Shown one piece after another: positions 1 through 6,845 of a stretch of 20,120 nucleotides of DNA (positions within the stretch are counted from its first letter, which is position 1; every line of letters begins with the position of its first letter). The stretch is from an uncultured Bulleidia sp. (GTDB taxonomy: Bacteria; Bacillota_I; Bacilli_A; Erysipelotrichales; Erysipelotrichaceae). A program made the translations under genes and the position numbers. The notes beneath the pieces are model-generated. The model was not told where the DNA came from. It worked only from the letters and a program-made list of their open reading frames with translations, and did no database searches. The stretch covers positions 1 to 20,120 of the forward strand of contig CAKVLT010000029.1 in the NCBI GenBank assembly GCA_934757945.1, in the 5' to 3' direction.

Positions 1-1106
1 GTACTACCGCCATTCATCCTGAAGTATTGAAAACATATACTCAGTTATTGGAGAAGTACTTTGCTAACAGTGAATCCTTATATGATGAAGGAGTCGATGT
101 ATTCCGTTCTTTGGAAAAAGCACGTGCAGGTATTGCTTCTTTGCTTGGAGTGAAATCCGATGAAGTATTGTTTACTTCCGGTTCCAGTGAATCTAATTCT
201 ACAGCTATCAAATCAGTTTGTTTTGCACAGAAGGAAAAGAATCATATTGTTACCAGCTGTATTGAACACTCCTCCATTATGAATGCATGTAAGCAGATGG
301 AGGAAGTTTTCGGGTACAAGGTAACGTATCTTCCTGTTTCCAGACAAGGTACAGTTTCTCTGGAAGATGTTAAAAAAACAGTTACTGAAGATACTGCTAT
401 TGTTTCTATCATGTATGTCAACAATGAAACAGGAGCTGTAAATCCTGTTGCTGAGATCGCCGAGTATATCAAGAAACATACGCATGCCTATTTTCATGTA
501 GACCTGACACAGGCTATTGGTAAAGTGGCTTTAGATTTGTCCAACATTGATCTGGCTTCTATCAGTGCTCATAAACTTGAAGGGTTAAAAGGCAGTGGCA
601 TACTTATTAAGAAAAGACATGTTCCGTTTGTTCCGCTGATTAATGGTGGAGAACAGGAATTTGGTTTACGTGGTGGAACAAGTAATGCAGTAACAGATAT
701 GGTATTTGCCAAAACCTTACGTCTGGCTCTTGAAAACGGAAAGAAATATCACGAACATATACAGAATCTTCATGATATTCTGGTGGAAGGATTAACAGGT
801 ATTGATGGTGTGGAAATGAATACAGCTTCTCCATGTATTCCGTCTACTGTTAATTTTTCGTATGAGAATATTCCGAGTGAAATTATGCAGAATGCTTTGA
901 ATGCAAGAGGATTTTTAGTCAGCTCCAGAAGTACCTGCGATTCACACTCCCATAACCCAAGCTATGTATTACTGGCTATGGGATATAGTGAAAAAAGAGC
1001 CAGTTCCTGTATTCGTGTTTCTTTCTCTTATCAGACAAGCAGGGAGGATATCGAACAGTTTATTTTTGCAGTAAAGGAGATCATCCATCAGTATGGTGAA
1101 TTATGA
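1..1106 (+). CDS. Cysteine desulfurase, NifZ/IscS-like, ThiI partner (5'-truncated by window edge)
   Basis: PLP-dependent class V aminotransferase-fold enzyme that takes sulfur from cysteine as a persulfide. The reading frame is open from base 3 and encodes STTAIHPEV, the usual N-terminal 'NA-TT-hP' region of NifS-like enzymes, so the true start lies just left of the window; a TTG at 27 is internal. The PLP Schiff-base lysine is in SAHKLEG (Lys codon 573-575). The persulfide cysteine sits in a short SSRSTCDS loop (Cys codon 936-938), followed by a normal C-terminal end. The gene overlaps thiI by 14 bp, as a translationally coupled pair. In Bacillus subtilis the desulfurase next to thiI (NifZ) supplies sulfur for 4-thiouridine, and the same dedicated role is inferred here. 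No IscU/SufU scaffold gene follows, which argues against a general Fe-S role. Family is certain; partner assignment is inferred from context. Confidence 0.93.
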   Translation, partial: TTAIHPEVLKTYTQLLEKYFANSESLYDEGVDVFRSLEKARAGIASLLGVKSDEVLFTSGSSESNSTAIKSVCFAQKEKNHIVTSCIEHSSIMNACKQMEEVFGYKVTYLPVSRQGTVSLEDVKKTVTEDTAIVSIMYVNNETGAVNPVAEIAEYIKKHTHAYFHVDLTQAIGKVALDLSNIDLASISAHKLEGLKGSGILIKKRHVPFVPLINGGEQEFGLRGGTSNAVTDMVFAKTLRLALENGKKYHEHIQNLHDILVEGLTGIDGVEMNTASPCIPSTVNFSYENIPSEIMQNALNARGFLVSSRSTCDSHSHNPSYVLLAMGYSEKRASSCIRVSFSYQTSREDIEQFIFAVKEIIHQYGEL

Positions 1107-2277
1107 TACAGTGTTAATTCGCTATGGCGAATTGAGTACTAAAGGAAAAAACAGAAAAGAATTTATAAAACGACTGGATAAGAATATCCGAAATATGTTA
1201 AAAGATTTTCCTTCTTTAACATATCAGAGAACACATGATCGTATTTATATCAAACTTCATGGAGAAGATCATGAACTGATAAAAGAAAAGCTTCAGAAAG
1301 TATTTGGTATTTCTTCTTTTTCTTTTACCGAAAAAGTTCCAAGTTCTCTGGAAGATATTCAGAATGCCTGTCTTCGTATAGCACAGGAAACGGATAAGAA
1401 GACATTCAAAATGATTACCAAAAGACATGATAAGTCTTTTCCGATGAGTTCTGATGAAATCAACAGAGCTGTGGCAGGTCTTATTTTAAATAAAACAAAT
1501 TTGAAAGTTGATGTGCATAATCCTGAATTATCTATCCGTGTAGAAGTGCAACAGGAATTTACCTATATTACCTCTGAAAAGATTCAGGGAGCTGGTGGCT
1601 ATCCGACCGGTATTAATGGTAAGGTTCTGCTGATGTTATCAGGAGGAATTGATTCTCCTGTAGCTGCTTATGAAATTATGAAAAGAGGTATTGAAGTAGA
1701 AGCTGTGCATTATGCATCTCCACCATATACTTCTCAGGCTGCACAGGATAAAGTCTTGGAACTTGCTACAATGATGAGCGAATATCAGGGAAAGATGAAA
1801 GTGCATATTTTAAATTTCACAGATATTCAGCTGCAGATTTATAAAACTGCAGGGGATCCTTATGCTGTTACATTAATGAGACGAATGATGTTCAGACTTG
1901 CTGAAAGACTTTGTGTAAAGACAAACTGTCTTGCTATTGGAACGGGTGAAAGTGTTGGACAGGTCGCTTCTCAGACATTGGAATCCATGGTATGTATCAA
2001 TGATGTAGTGCATCTTCCGATTATCAGACCTCTTGTTTGTTATGATAAGGTGGAAATCATTGCTCTTGCAAGAAAGATTGGAACATATGAAACATCAATT
2101 CTTCCGTATGAAGACTGTTGTACAATCTTTGATCCAAAGAATCCTGTCACGAAGCCATCTATTGAAAAAGCTGAAGAATTTGAAAAGATGGTTGATTATG
2201 AAGCATTATTACAAACCTGTCTCGATGAAGAAAAAGTGGTTGTAGTTGAACAGCAGAAGGAAGAAGATTTTCTCTAG
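1093..2277 (+). CDS. thiI: tRNA 4-thiouridine synthetase ThiI (no rhodanese domain)
   Basis: Adenylates U8 of tRNA and inserts sulfur to make 4-thiouridine, using sulfur from a cysteine desulfurase. The N-terminus (NYDTVLIRYGELSTKGKNR) is the classic ThiI ferredoxin-like start, followed by a THUMP domain to about residue 165. The PP-loop pyrophosphatase motif SGGIDSP is at residues 183-189, and the C-terminal YEDCCTIF block has Cys342-Cys343. At 394 residues it lacks the C-terminal rhodanese domain of the E. coli enzyme, as is usual in Firmicutes, so persulfide must come directly from the desulfurase encoded immediately upstream. The start lies inside the end of that gene. An AAAGGAG at 1073-1079 is somewhat far (13 nt), so the adjacent in-frame GTG at 1096 is a possible alternative, but neither changes the product materially. 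Confidence 0.96.
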   Translation: MVNYDTVLIRYGELSTKGKNRKEFIKRLDKNIRNMLKDFPSLTYQRTHDRIYIKLHGEDHELIKEKLQKVFGISSFSFTEKVPSSLEDIQNACLRIAQETDKKTFKMITKRHDKSFPMSSDEINRAVAGLILNKTNLKVDVHNPELSIRVEVQQEFTYITSEKIQGAGGYPTGINGKVLLMLSGGIDSPVAAYEIMKRGIEVEAVHYASPPYTSQAAQDKVLELATMMSEYQGKMKVHILNFTDIQLQIYKTAGDPYAVTLMRRMMFRLAERLCVKTNCLAIGTGESVGQVASQTLESMVCINDVVHLPIIRPLVCYDKVEIIALARKIGTYETSILPYEDCCTIFDPKNPVTKPSIEKAEEFEKMVDYEALLQTCLDEEKVVVVEQQKEEDFL

Positions 2278-2286
2278 GAGGTACCT

Positions 2287-2517
2287 ATGGCAGTAAATAG
2301 ATTAGGTGTAGAATTTCTGGATATGGTACGCGAAAACGTAGCAGTGAATGCACAGGAATTCTGTGATAAGCTGAATCCCTACATTATCAAAGTAGAAATG
2401 AACGATTTGTATTCAACAGCTAAAAAACTGAAAATCTTCAGCCTGTTTACCATGTTGTCAAACTGTGATGAGAAAGAACGCATCAAGTATGCAAAAAAGC
2501 TTTCTAAATTGCTCTAA
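2287..2517 (+). CDS. Small hypothetical protein (76 aa)
   Basis: Unrecognised protein. It is likely a real gene: an AGGAGGT (2276-2282) overlaps the thiI stop codon and is well placed for the ATG at 2287, and the frame is open to TAA at 2515-2517. The composition looks soluble, mixed-charge and helical (VEFLDMVRENVAVNAQEFCDKL, shortened here to its gist), with a basic C-terminus ending KKLSKLL. There is no signal peptide, membrane segment or metal-binding pattern; two cysteines are far apart. It is probably the last gene of the desulfurase-thiI unit, since the strong rplU promoter begins seven bases after its stop. No function can be assigned. A link to tRNA thiolation is only suggested by the tight coupling. 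Confidence 0.72.
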   Translation: MAVNRLGVEFLDMVRENVAVNAQEFCDKLNPYIIKVEMNDLYSTAKKLKIFSLFTMLSNCDEKERIKYAKKLSKLL

Positions 2518-2523
2518 AACACA

Positions 2524-2551
2524 TTGACGTAGATAGTTTCTATGGTATAAT
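2524..2551 (+). promoter_or_regulatory. Sigma-A promoter of the rplU-prp-rpmA operon
   Basis: TTGACG (2524-2529), 16-bp spacer, TATAAT (2546-2551) with an extended TG at 2543-2544. It starts right after the stop of the 76-residue ORF and lies upstream of the L21 leader. A perfect -10 and five of six -35 matches suit a strongly expressed ribosomal protein operon. Confidence 0.85.
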
Positions 2552-2557
2552 CATCAC

Positions 2558-2660
2558 GTTATCAGGCCCTCTTGCGAGGTCTGTAACCGCACAGAAAAGG
2601 GTTAAATACAGAAATGTTCCCTTCATGGCGCGTCTTAAGATGTATGAAGTAACAGGAGGT
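2558..2660 (+). ncRNA. L21 leader (ribosomal protein L21 cis-regulatory RNA)
   Basis: About 105 nt of structured 5' UTR lies between the promoter and rplU. Visible hairpins are CCTC-TTGC-GAGG (2568-2579), CTGT-AACCGC-ACAG (2581-2594), and a longer one, CTTCAT (2621-2626) with ATGAAG (2644-2649), enclosing CGTC/GATG. It ends at the rplU ribosome binding site AGGAGGT (2654-2660). The position and the 'CCCTCTTGCGAGG...' segment resemble the L21 leader family known from Firmicutes, which is thought to mediate autoregulation by a product of the operon. The family match is from memory, not from a covariance-model search. Confidence 0.75.
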
Positions 2661-2667
2661 GTAAGAA

Positions 2668-2979
2668 ATGTTCGCAGTTATCGAAACAGGCGGAAAGCAA
2701 CTCAAGGTTGAAGCTGGTCAAGAAATCTATGTTGAAAAGCTTAACGTTGAAGCAGGTGAAACAGTAGTTTTTGATAAGGTTTGCTTAGTATCTGATGATG
2801 CTACTAAGATTGGTACTCCTTATGTGGAAGGTGCTAAAGTCACTTGTACAGTAGTAAAACAGGGTAAAGGAAAGAAGATTCGTATCTTCAAGTACAAGCC
2901 TAAGAAAGGTGCTACACGTCGTCGTCAAGGACATCGTCAGCCATATACAAAGTTGACAGTTGTTTCTATTGAGGCTTAA
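2668..2979 (+). CDS. rplU: 50S ribosomal protein L21
   Basis: Structural protein of the large ribosomal subunit, bound to 23S rRNA domain I near L20. The length of 103 residues equals the family norm. Diagnostic segments are the start MFAVIETGGKQLKV, the central VCLVSD, and the basic C-terminal KYKPKKGATRRRQGHRQPYT with the final LTV. The start is fixed by AGGAGGT seven bases upstream. It is first in a three-gene operon with prp and rpmA, the standard Firmicutes order, and is controlled by the leader just upstream. Two bases separate it from prp, so translation is probably coupled. Confidence 0.99.
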   Translation: MFAVIETGGKQLKVEAGQEIYVEKLNVEAGETVVFDKVCLVSDDATKIGTPYVEGAKVTCTVVKQGKGKKIRIFKYKPKKGATRRRQGHRQPYTKLTVVSIEA

Positions 2980-2981
2980 GC

Positions 2982-3290
2982 ATGATTACAATTCGTGTAG
3001 TTGAAAATGAGCAGAAATACATTACACGTATTTGTGTAAGTGGACACTCAGGTTCAGCAACACATGGACATGATCTGGTTTGTGCTGCAGTCAGTGCCAT
3101 TACATTTGGTCTGGCTAATGCTGTAGATGAACTATTTCATGAAAAAGTAGAAGTATCTGACAATGTACTGGATATTTCTATTACTCATCCAAATCAAAAT
3201 ACTGAGTTTGTGATGAGAACAGGACTGATTCAATTAAAGACAGTTGAAGAAGTTCACAGTCAGTATGTAAAAATTAAAATGGAGGTGTAG
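2982..3290 (+). CDS. prp: Ribosomal-processing cysteine protease Prp (YsxB family)
   Basis: Cysteine protease that removes the N-terminal extension of ribosomal protein L27 in Firmicutes and related phyla that carry it. The 102-residue protein has the family hallmark SGHSGSATHGHDLVCAAVSA: the catalytic dyad falls at His22 and Cys34, the same numbers as in the well-studied staphylococcal enzyme. It sits between rplU and rpmA, so enzyme and substrate are made from one message. The end of the gene carries the GGAGGTG ribosome binding site of rpmA. The extension in the downstream L27 confirms a substrate is present. Confidence 0.96.
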   Translation: MITIRVVENEQKYITRICVSGHSGSATHGHDLVCAAVSAITFGLANAVDELFHEKVEVSDNVLDISITHPNQNTEFVMRTGLIQLKTVEEVHSQYVKIKMEV

Positions 3291-3295
3291 AAACC

Positions 3296-3583
3296 ATGAA
3301 ATTCACATTAGATATTCAGTTCTTCGCCAGTAAAAAGGGTGTATCTTCCACAAAGAACGGCCGTGACTCTGCCGGTAGACGTCTTGGTGCGAAGAAAGCA
3401 GACGGACAGTTTGCAAACTGCGGTTCTATCATTTATCGCCAGAGAGGTACAAGAATTTATCCTGGTTTAAATGTTAAGCGCGGTGGAGACGATACTTTAT
3501 TTGCTACAGCAAGCGGTATTGTTAAGTATGAACGCCTAGGCAAGGATAAAAAGCAGGTTTCTGTTTATCCACAGGAAGCTTAA
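3296..3583 (+). CDS. rpmA: 50S ribosomal protein L27 with cleavable N-terminal extension
   Basis: Large-subunit protein whose N-terminus reaches the peptidyl-transferase centre. The chain is 95 residues and begins MKFTLDIQFFASKKG, with the Prp cleavage pattern LxxQFFA. Cleavage between Phe10 and Ala11 would leave the mature ASKKGVSSTKNGRDS start. The rest (GSIIYRQRGTRIYPG, the GDDTLFA block) is typical L27. It must be processed by Prp, encoded immediately upstream, since uncleaved extension would block the active site. The ribosome binding site GGAGGTG overlaps the prp stop. A strong intrinsic terminator follows 17 bases after the stop codon. Confidence 0.99.
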   Translation: MKFTLDIQFFASKKGVSSTKNGRDSAGRRLGAKKADGQFANCGSIIYRQRGTRIYPGLNVKRGGDDTLFATASGIVKYERLGKDKKQVSVYPQEA

Positions 3584-3600
3584 ATCACGTATCTTAAAAC

Positions 3601-3634
3601 AAACGCTCCTGACAAAGAAGTCAGGGGCGTTTTT
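3601..3634 (+). terminator. Intrinsic terminator after rpmA
   Basis: Thirteen-base-pair stem 3601-3613 / 3620-3632 (AACGCTCCTGAC against GTCAGGGGCGTT, one G-U pair), loop AAAGAA, and a T run at 3630-3634. It ends only 8 bases before the obg ribosome binding site, leaving no room for a normal promoter downstream. Confidence 0.92.
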
Positions 3635-3655
3635 CAACAAAGAAGGAGGTAAACT

Positions 3656-4927
3656 ATGATCGATCTTGTAAAACTCCACTTAAAAGCAGGCGACGGCGGA
3701 AGAGGTTGTGTTGCCTGGAGAAGAGAGAAATTCTATCCAAACGGAGGCCCGTTCGGTGGAGATGGCGGTAATGGTGGAGACATTTATTTCGCTGTAGATA
3801 CAAATGAAACAACTTTGATTAAATTACGTTTTACTAAAACTGTGAAGGCGGGAAATGGCTCTCCAGGACTTATAAAAAAAATGCATGGTAAATCCGGAGA
3901 TGATATCGTTATTCCTGTGCCTTTAGGCACTATGGTTAGAAATGCTGCAAACAACGATCTTTTAGCTGACCTTACTAAGCCTGGCCAGAAGGTTCTTGTT
4001 GCGCATGGGGGTAAGGGAGGTCTTGGTAATTATCACTTTGCAACTGCAAGAAATGATACTCCGGAATATGCTCAACCTGGTGAAATCGGTGAAAGTCTAG
4101 ATGTACAGCTGGAACTGAGATTGCTGGCTGATGCCGGTCTGATTGGATTCCCATCTGTAGGTAAATCTACTTTCTTATCCGTAGTGACAAATGCCAAACC
4201 TGAAATTGCTGCATATCCATTTACAACTATTGAACCAAATATAGGTGTTGTTCCTATTGGAGACAGCGGATTTGTCTTGGCAGATATGCCTGGTCTTATT
4301 GAGGGAGCAGGAGAAGGTAAAGGACTTGGCCATGAATTTTTAAGACACATCAGAAGATGTCGAGTTCTTATTCACATTCTGGATATGTCTGGAAGTCAAG
4401 GCGATCCTAATGAGAATTACAAGATTATCAATAAAGAACTTGCTACTTATGGGGAAGATCTCGTTCAGAAACCTCAGATTGTTGTTGCTAATAAAATGGA
4501 TGATGAATATGCACAGGAATATCTGAATGAATTTAAAAAGGAATTTCCTGATGTAAAAGTGTATGAAATCAGTGCTATGAAGCACGAAGGTCTTAACGCA
4601 GTATTGTTTGCTGCTATGGATGAGATTGAGAAGGCTAAGCAGACTGAAGCAGAAAATCCACAGCCAATGGAAGAAACGGTGGTATATAAATATAAGCCTC
4701 AAAGACCTGATTTTTATATAGTTAAACAAGGCCCTCACAGATGGAAAGTTGAAAGTGAGAAACTTGACAGACTATCTGATACCATTGATATGGATGATCC
4801 TGATCAGGCATACCAGTTTGCTTTAAAAGTTACACAAATGGGTGTCGATGATGCTTTATATAAAGCAGGTGCCAGAGATGGTGACCAGGTAATTATCGGT
4901 AACCATTTAATGGGATATAAGGAGTAG
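3656..4927 (+). CDS. obg: GTPase Obg (ribosome assembly and stress GTPase)
   Basis: Essential GTPase acting in late 50S subunit assembly and stress responses. Domain order is complete in 423 residues. The glycine-rich Obg fold occupies about 1-157 (KAGDGGRGCVAWRREK, GGDGGNGGD). The G domain has G1 GFPSVGKS at 164-171, switch I YPFTTIEPN, G3 DMPG at 210-213, G4 NKMD at 279-282 and a G5 SA. The C-terminal OCT domain contains the KVTQMGVDDALYKAGARDGD-type block and ends at residue 423. AAGGAGG (3642-3648) lies 7 bases upstream of the ATG. In Bacillus spo0B sits between rpmA and obg; here it is absent. A terminator immediately upstream and no visible promoter suggest expression by readthrough from the L21 operon. 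ruvA follows after 3 bases. Confidence 0.98.
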   Translation: MIDLVKLHLKAGDGGRGCVAWRREKFYPNGGPFGGDGGNGGDIYFAVDTNETTLIKLRFTKTVKAGNGSPGLIKKMHGKSGDDIVIPVPLGTMVRNAANNDLLADLTKPGQKVLVAHGGKGGLGNYHFATARNDTPEYAQPGEIGESLDVQLELRLLADAGLIGFPSVGKSTFLSVVTNAKPEIAAYPFTTIEPNIGVVPIGDSGFVLADMPGLIEGAGEGKGLGHEFLRHIRRCRVLIHILDMSGSQGDPNENYKIINKELATYGEDLVQKPQIVVANKMDDEYAQEYLNEFKKEFPDVKVYEISAMKHEGLNAVLFAAMDEIEKAKQTEAENPQPMEETVVYKYKPQRPDFYIVKQGPHRWKVESEKLDRLSDTIDMDDPDQAYQFALKVTQMGVDDALYKAGARDGDQVIIGNHLMGYKE

Positions 4928-4930
4928 TGC

Positions 4931-5518
4931 ATGATAGCATTTATCAAAGGAACTATTGTTTCAGTAGAGGCTGACTCTATTGTTATTGACCATGACGGTA
5001 TGGGCTGGGAGCTGTATTATCCGCATGTGGAAAAGGTACATTCTGGGGAAAAGGTACAGATTTATACGTATCTGCAGATTTTGGAAAATGATATGCATTT
5101 GTATGGCTTTGAATCCATGCAGGAAAAATCTATTTTTCTGAAACTGATCAGTGTTAAGGGAATAGGTCCTAAGACTGCTATCAACATTCTGCATAAAGCA
5201 GGCTCAAATGAATTGATAAATGCAATAGAAACAGGAGATGTAAAATTCCTGAAGACAATGCCTGGTATTGGAGCTAAGGCAGCAAGCCAGATTGTGCTGG
5301 ATCTGAAAGGTCATTTAATCCCTGTAGAGACTTCACAGGAGAAAAAGAGTCTTCCTCAGGAGATTCAGGACGCCTGTGAAGCATTAAAATCCTTCGGCTA
5401 TAGAGAATCTGAGATTTCCAAAGCCGTACATATCATGAAAGAAAAGGAAGGACTGACAACTCAGGCATATCTTAAGCTTGGATTACAGTATCTTTCCAAA
5501 CAGGCACTGAAGGGATAA
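4931..5518 (+). CDS. ruvA: Holliday junction DNA helicase subunit RuvA
   Basis: Binds four-way DNA junctions as a tetramer and loads the RuvB motor for branch migration in recombination and fork repair. The protein is 195 residues, typical length. Domain I is an OB fold (about 1-62, starting MIAFIKGTI). Domain II has two helix-hairpin-helix motifs, SVKGIGPKTA (74-83) and MPGIGAKAAS (110-119). A linker and the RuvB-contacting domain III (about 148-195) follow. The ribosome binding site AAGGAG overlaps the obg stop, and ruvB begins 5 bases after the ruvA stop, so obg, ruvA and ruvB form one unit. Confidence 0.98.
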   Translation: MIAFIKGTIVSVEADSIVIDHDGMGWELYYPHVEKVHSGEKVQIYTYLQILENDMHLYGFESMQEKSIFLKLISVKGIGPKTAINILHKAGSNELINAIETGDVKFLKTMPGIGAKAASQIVLDLKGHLIPVETSQEKKSLPQEIQDACEALKSFGYRESEISKAVHIMKEKEGLTTQAYLKLGLQYLSKQALKG

Positions 5519-5523
5519 TTCTT

Positions 5524-6531
5524 ATGGACGACGAAAGAGATTTATTATCCGGGACAAAAATTGCGGAAGATGAAGAAGAGTCCATTCGTCCTTCTTCATT
5601 AGAAGAATATGTAGGACAGGATGATCTGAAAGAAAACCTGAAAATATTTATTCAGGCAGCTTTACAACGTAATGAATCTTTAGACCATGTTTTGCTATAT
5701 GGTCCTCCAGGACTTGGTAAAACGACACTTGCCTATATCCTTGCTCATGAGATGCATTCTAATATCAAAACTGTTTCCGGACCAAGTATTGAAAAAGCAG
5801 GTGATCTTGCAGCTGTTTTATCTGTTTTAGAACCTGGAGATATTCTGTTTATTGATGAAATTCACAGAATCCCTAAAGTAGTGGAAGAAGTGTTGTATTC
5901 TGCTATGGAGGATTTCTATATCGATGTCATGGTAGGAAAAGAATCTGAAGCAAGATCAATTCGTCTGGATCTTCCTCCATTTACTCTTGTTGGTGCAACA
6001 ACAAGAGCTGGAGACCTTTCTTCTCCTCTCAGAGACAGATTCGGGATAGTTTCCAAGTTGAATTATTACACTAATGAGCAGCTTTCCAGTATTGTTGCAA
6101 GAAGTGCAAGAGTACTTGGTTGTACCATTGATGATACAGCAGTATGTGAAATTGCCATGAGATCAAGAGGTACTCCACGAATTGCCAACAGGCTGTTACG
6201 ACGTATCAGAGATTTTGCCCAGGTTTTGAATGATGGTGTTATTTCTGAACAGGTGTCCAGGGATTCCTTAAACAGATTGCATGTTGATAGTCTGGGACTC
6301 GATGAAGTGGATTTAAGATATCTTCGCGGAATTATCGAGAGGTTCCATGGCGGACCTGTAGGACTGGATTCTCTGGCAAATGCTATATCTGAAGAAACAA
6401 CGACTCTTGAAGATGTTTATGAACCATACCTTATTCAGATTGGTTTTGTGAACAGAACAAGTCGTGGAAGAGTTGCAACAGAAAAAGCTTACGAGCATTT
6501 ACACATTACCAGGCAGACTGCGTTATTCTGA
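5524..6531 (+). CDS. ruvB: Holliday junction branch migration ATPase RuvB
   Basis: AAA+ hexameric motor that pulls DNA through the RuvA-bound junction. At 335 residues it is full length. It has a RuvB-type N-terminus (SIRPSSLEEYVGQ), Walker A GPPGLGKT at 60-67, Walker B DEIH at 111-114, sensor 1 GATTRAG, the arginine-finger region PLRDRFG, and sensor 2 RGTPRIANRLLRR. A C-terminal winged-helix domain ends IGFVNRTSRGRVAT. It is directly downstream of ruvA. In many Firmicutes queA follows; here a small membrane protein gene follows instead. Resolvase RuvC is not in the window, as expected for Firmicutes, where RecU does the job. Confidence 0.99.
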   Translation: MDDERDLLSGTKIAEDEEESIRPSSLEEYVGQDDLKENLKIFIQAALQRNESLDHVLLYGPPGLGKTTLAYILAHEMHSNIKTVSGPSIEKAGDLAAVLSVLEPGDILFIDEIHRIPKVVEEVLYSAMEDFYIDVMVGKESEARSIRLDLPPFTLVGATTRAGDLSSPLRDRFGIVSKLNYYTNEQLSSIVARSARVLGCTIDDTAVCEIAMRSRGTPRIANRLLRRIRDFAQVLNDGVISEQVSRDSLNRLHVDSLGLDEVDLRYLRGIIERFHGGPVGLDSLANAISEETTTLEDVYEPYLIQIGFVNRTSRGRVATEKAYEHLHITRQTALF

Positions 6532-6557
6532 AGAATCAAGAAAGGTGGCAGGTGGAA

Positions 6558-6815
6558 ATGAAAAAGAAGACTACACATTCCTCTTCAAGGCTGCGTAAAC
6601 GTGAAAGAAAATTCTTTCTGTGCAGTATGACTGTATATGCAGTTATCTTTCTAATGCTGTCTTCTGTATCTCTTCTTATAGAGTATATGACGGATGCCGG
6701 CCCGTATGTACGTTTGGGGTTTTATGGAGGTGTAGGATTCCTCAGTGGAATTCTGACGTCCGTTGTAATGAAATCCAGAGCAATTTACCTGCTCAGAGAA
6801 TACATTAAACATTGA
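6558..6815 (+). CDS. Small membrane protein with two predicted helices
   Basis: Unrecognised 85-residue protein. The start chosen is ATG 6558, 9 bases after AAAGGTGG (6541-6548); a GTG at 6552 in the same frame is possible but too close to that site. The N-terminus is strongly basic (MKKKTTHSSSRLRKRERK). It is followed by a hydrophobic helix of about 24 residues (LCSMTVYAVIFLMLSSVSLL) and a second (LGFYGGVGFLSGILTSVV), then a short basic tail. By the positive-inside rule both termini would be cytoplasmic, giving a hairpin in the membrane. It follows ruvB by 26 bases and its stop codon overlaps the -35 box of the valS T-box promoter. No function is assigned. Confidence 0.75.
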   Translation: MKKKTTHSSSRLRKRERKFFLCSMTVYAVIFLMLSSVSLLIEYMTDAGPYVRLGFYGGVGFLSGILTSVVMKSRAIYLLREYIKH

Positions 6816-6839
6816 TTTCATTTTTTCTTAGGCTATAAT
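6812..6839 (+). promoter_or_regulatory. Promoter of the valS T-box transcript
   Basis: TTGATT (6812-6817), 16-bp spacer, TATAAT (6834-6839). The -35 overlaps the stop codon of the small membrane protein gene. Start of transcription is expected near 6846, just before the T-box leader. Confidence 0.8.
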
Positions 6840-6845
6840 GGTTTC

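Noticed and set aside
733..747. TGAAAACGGAAA resembling half of a cre box
   Set aside because: Inside the desulfurase coding region, incomplete match, no promoter nearby.
4340..4738. Antisense 132-codon hydrophobic frame opposite obg
   Set aside because: Hydrophobicity follows from the reverse complement of Glu/Lys-rich codons; no ribosome binding site, and obg is certain on the other strand.
6620..6808. Overlapping + strand frame within the small membrane protein gene
   Set aside because: Cys/Arg-rich, without a ribosome binding site; the other frame has a convincing membrane-protein pattern.
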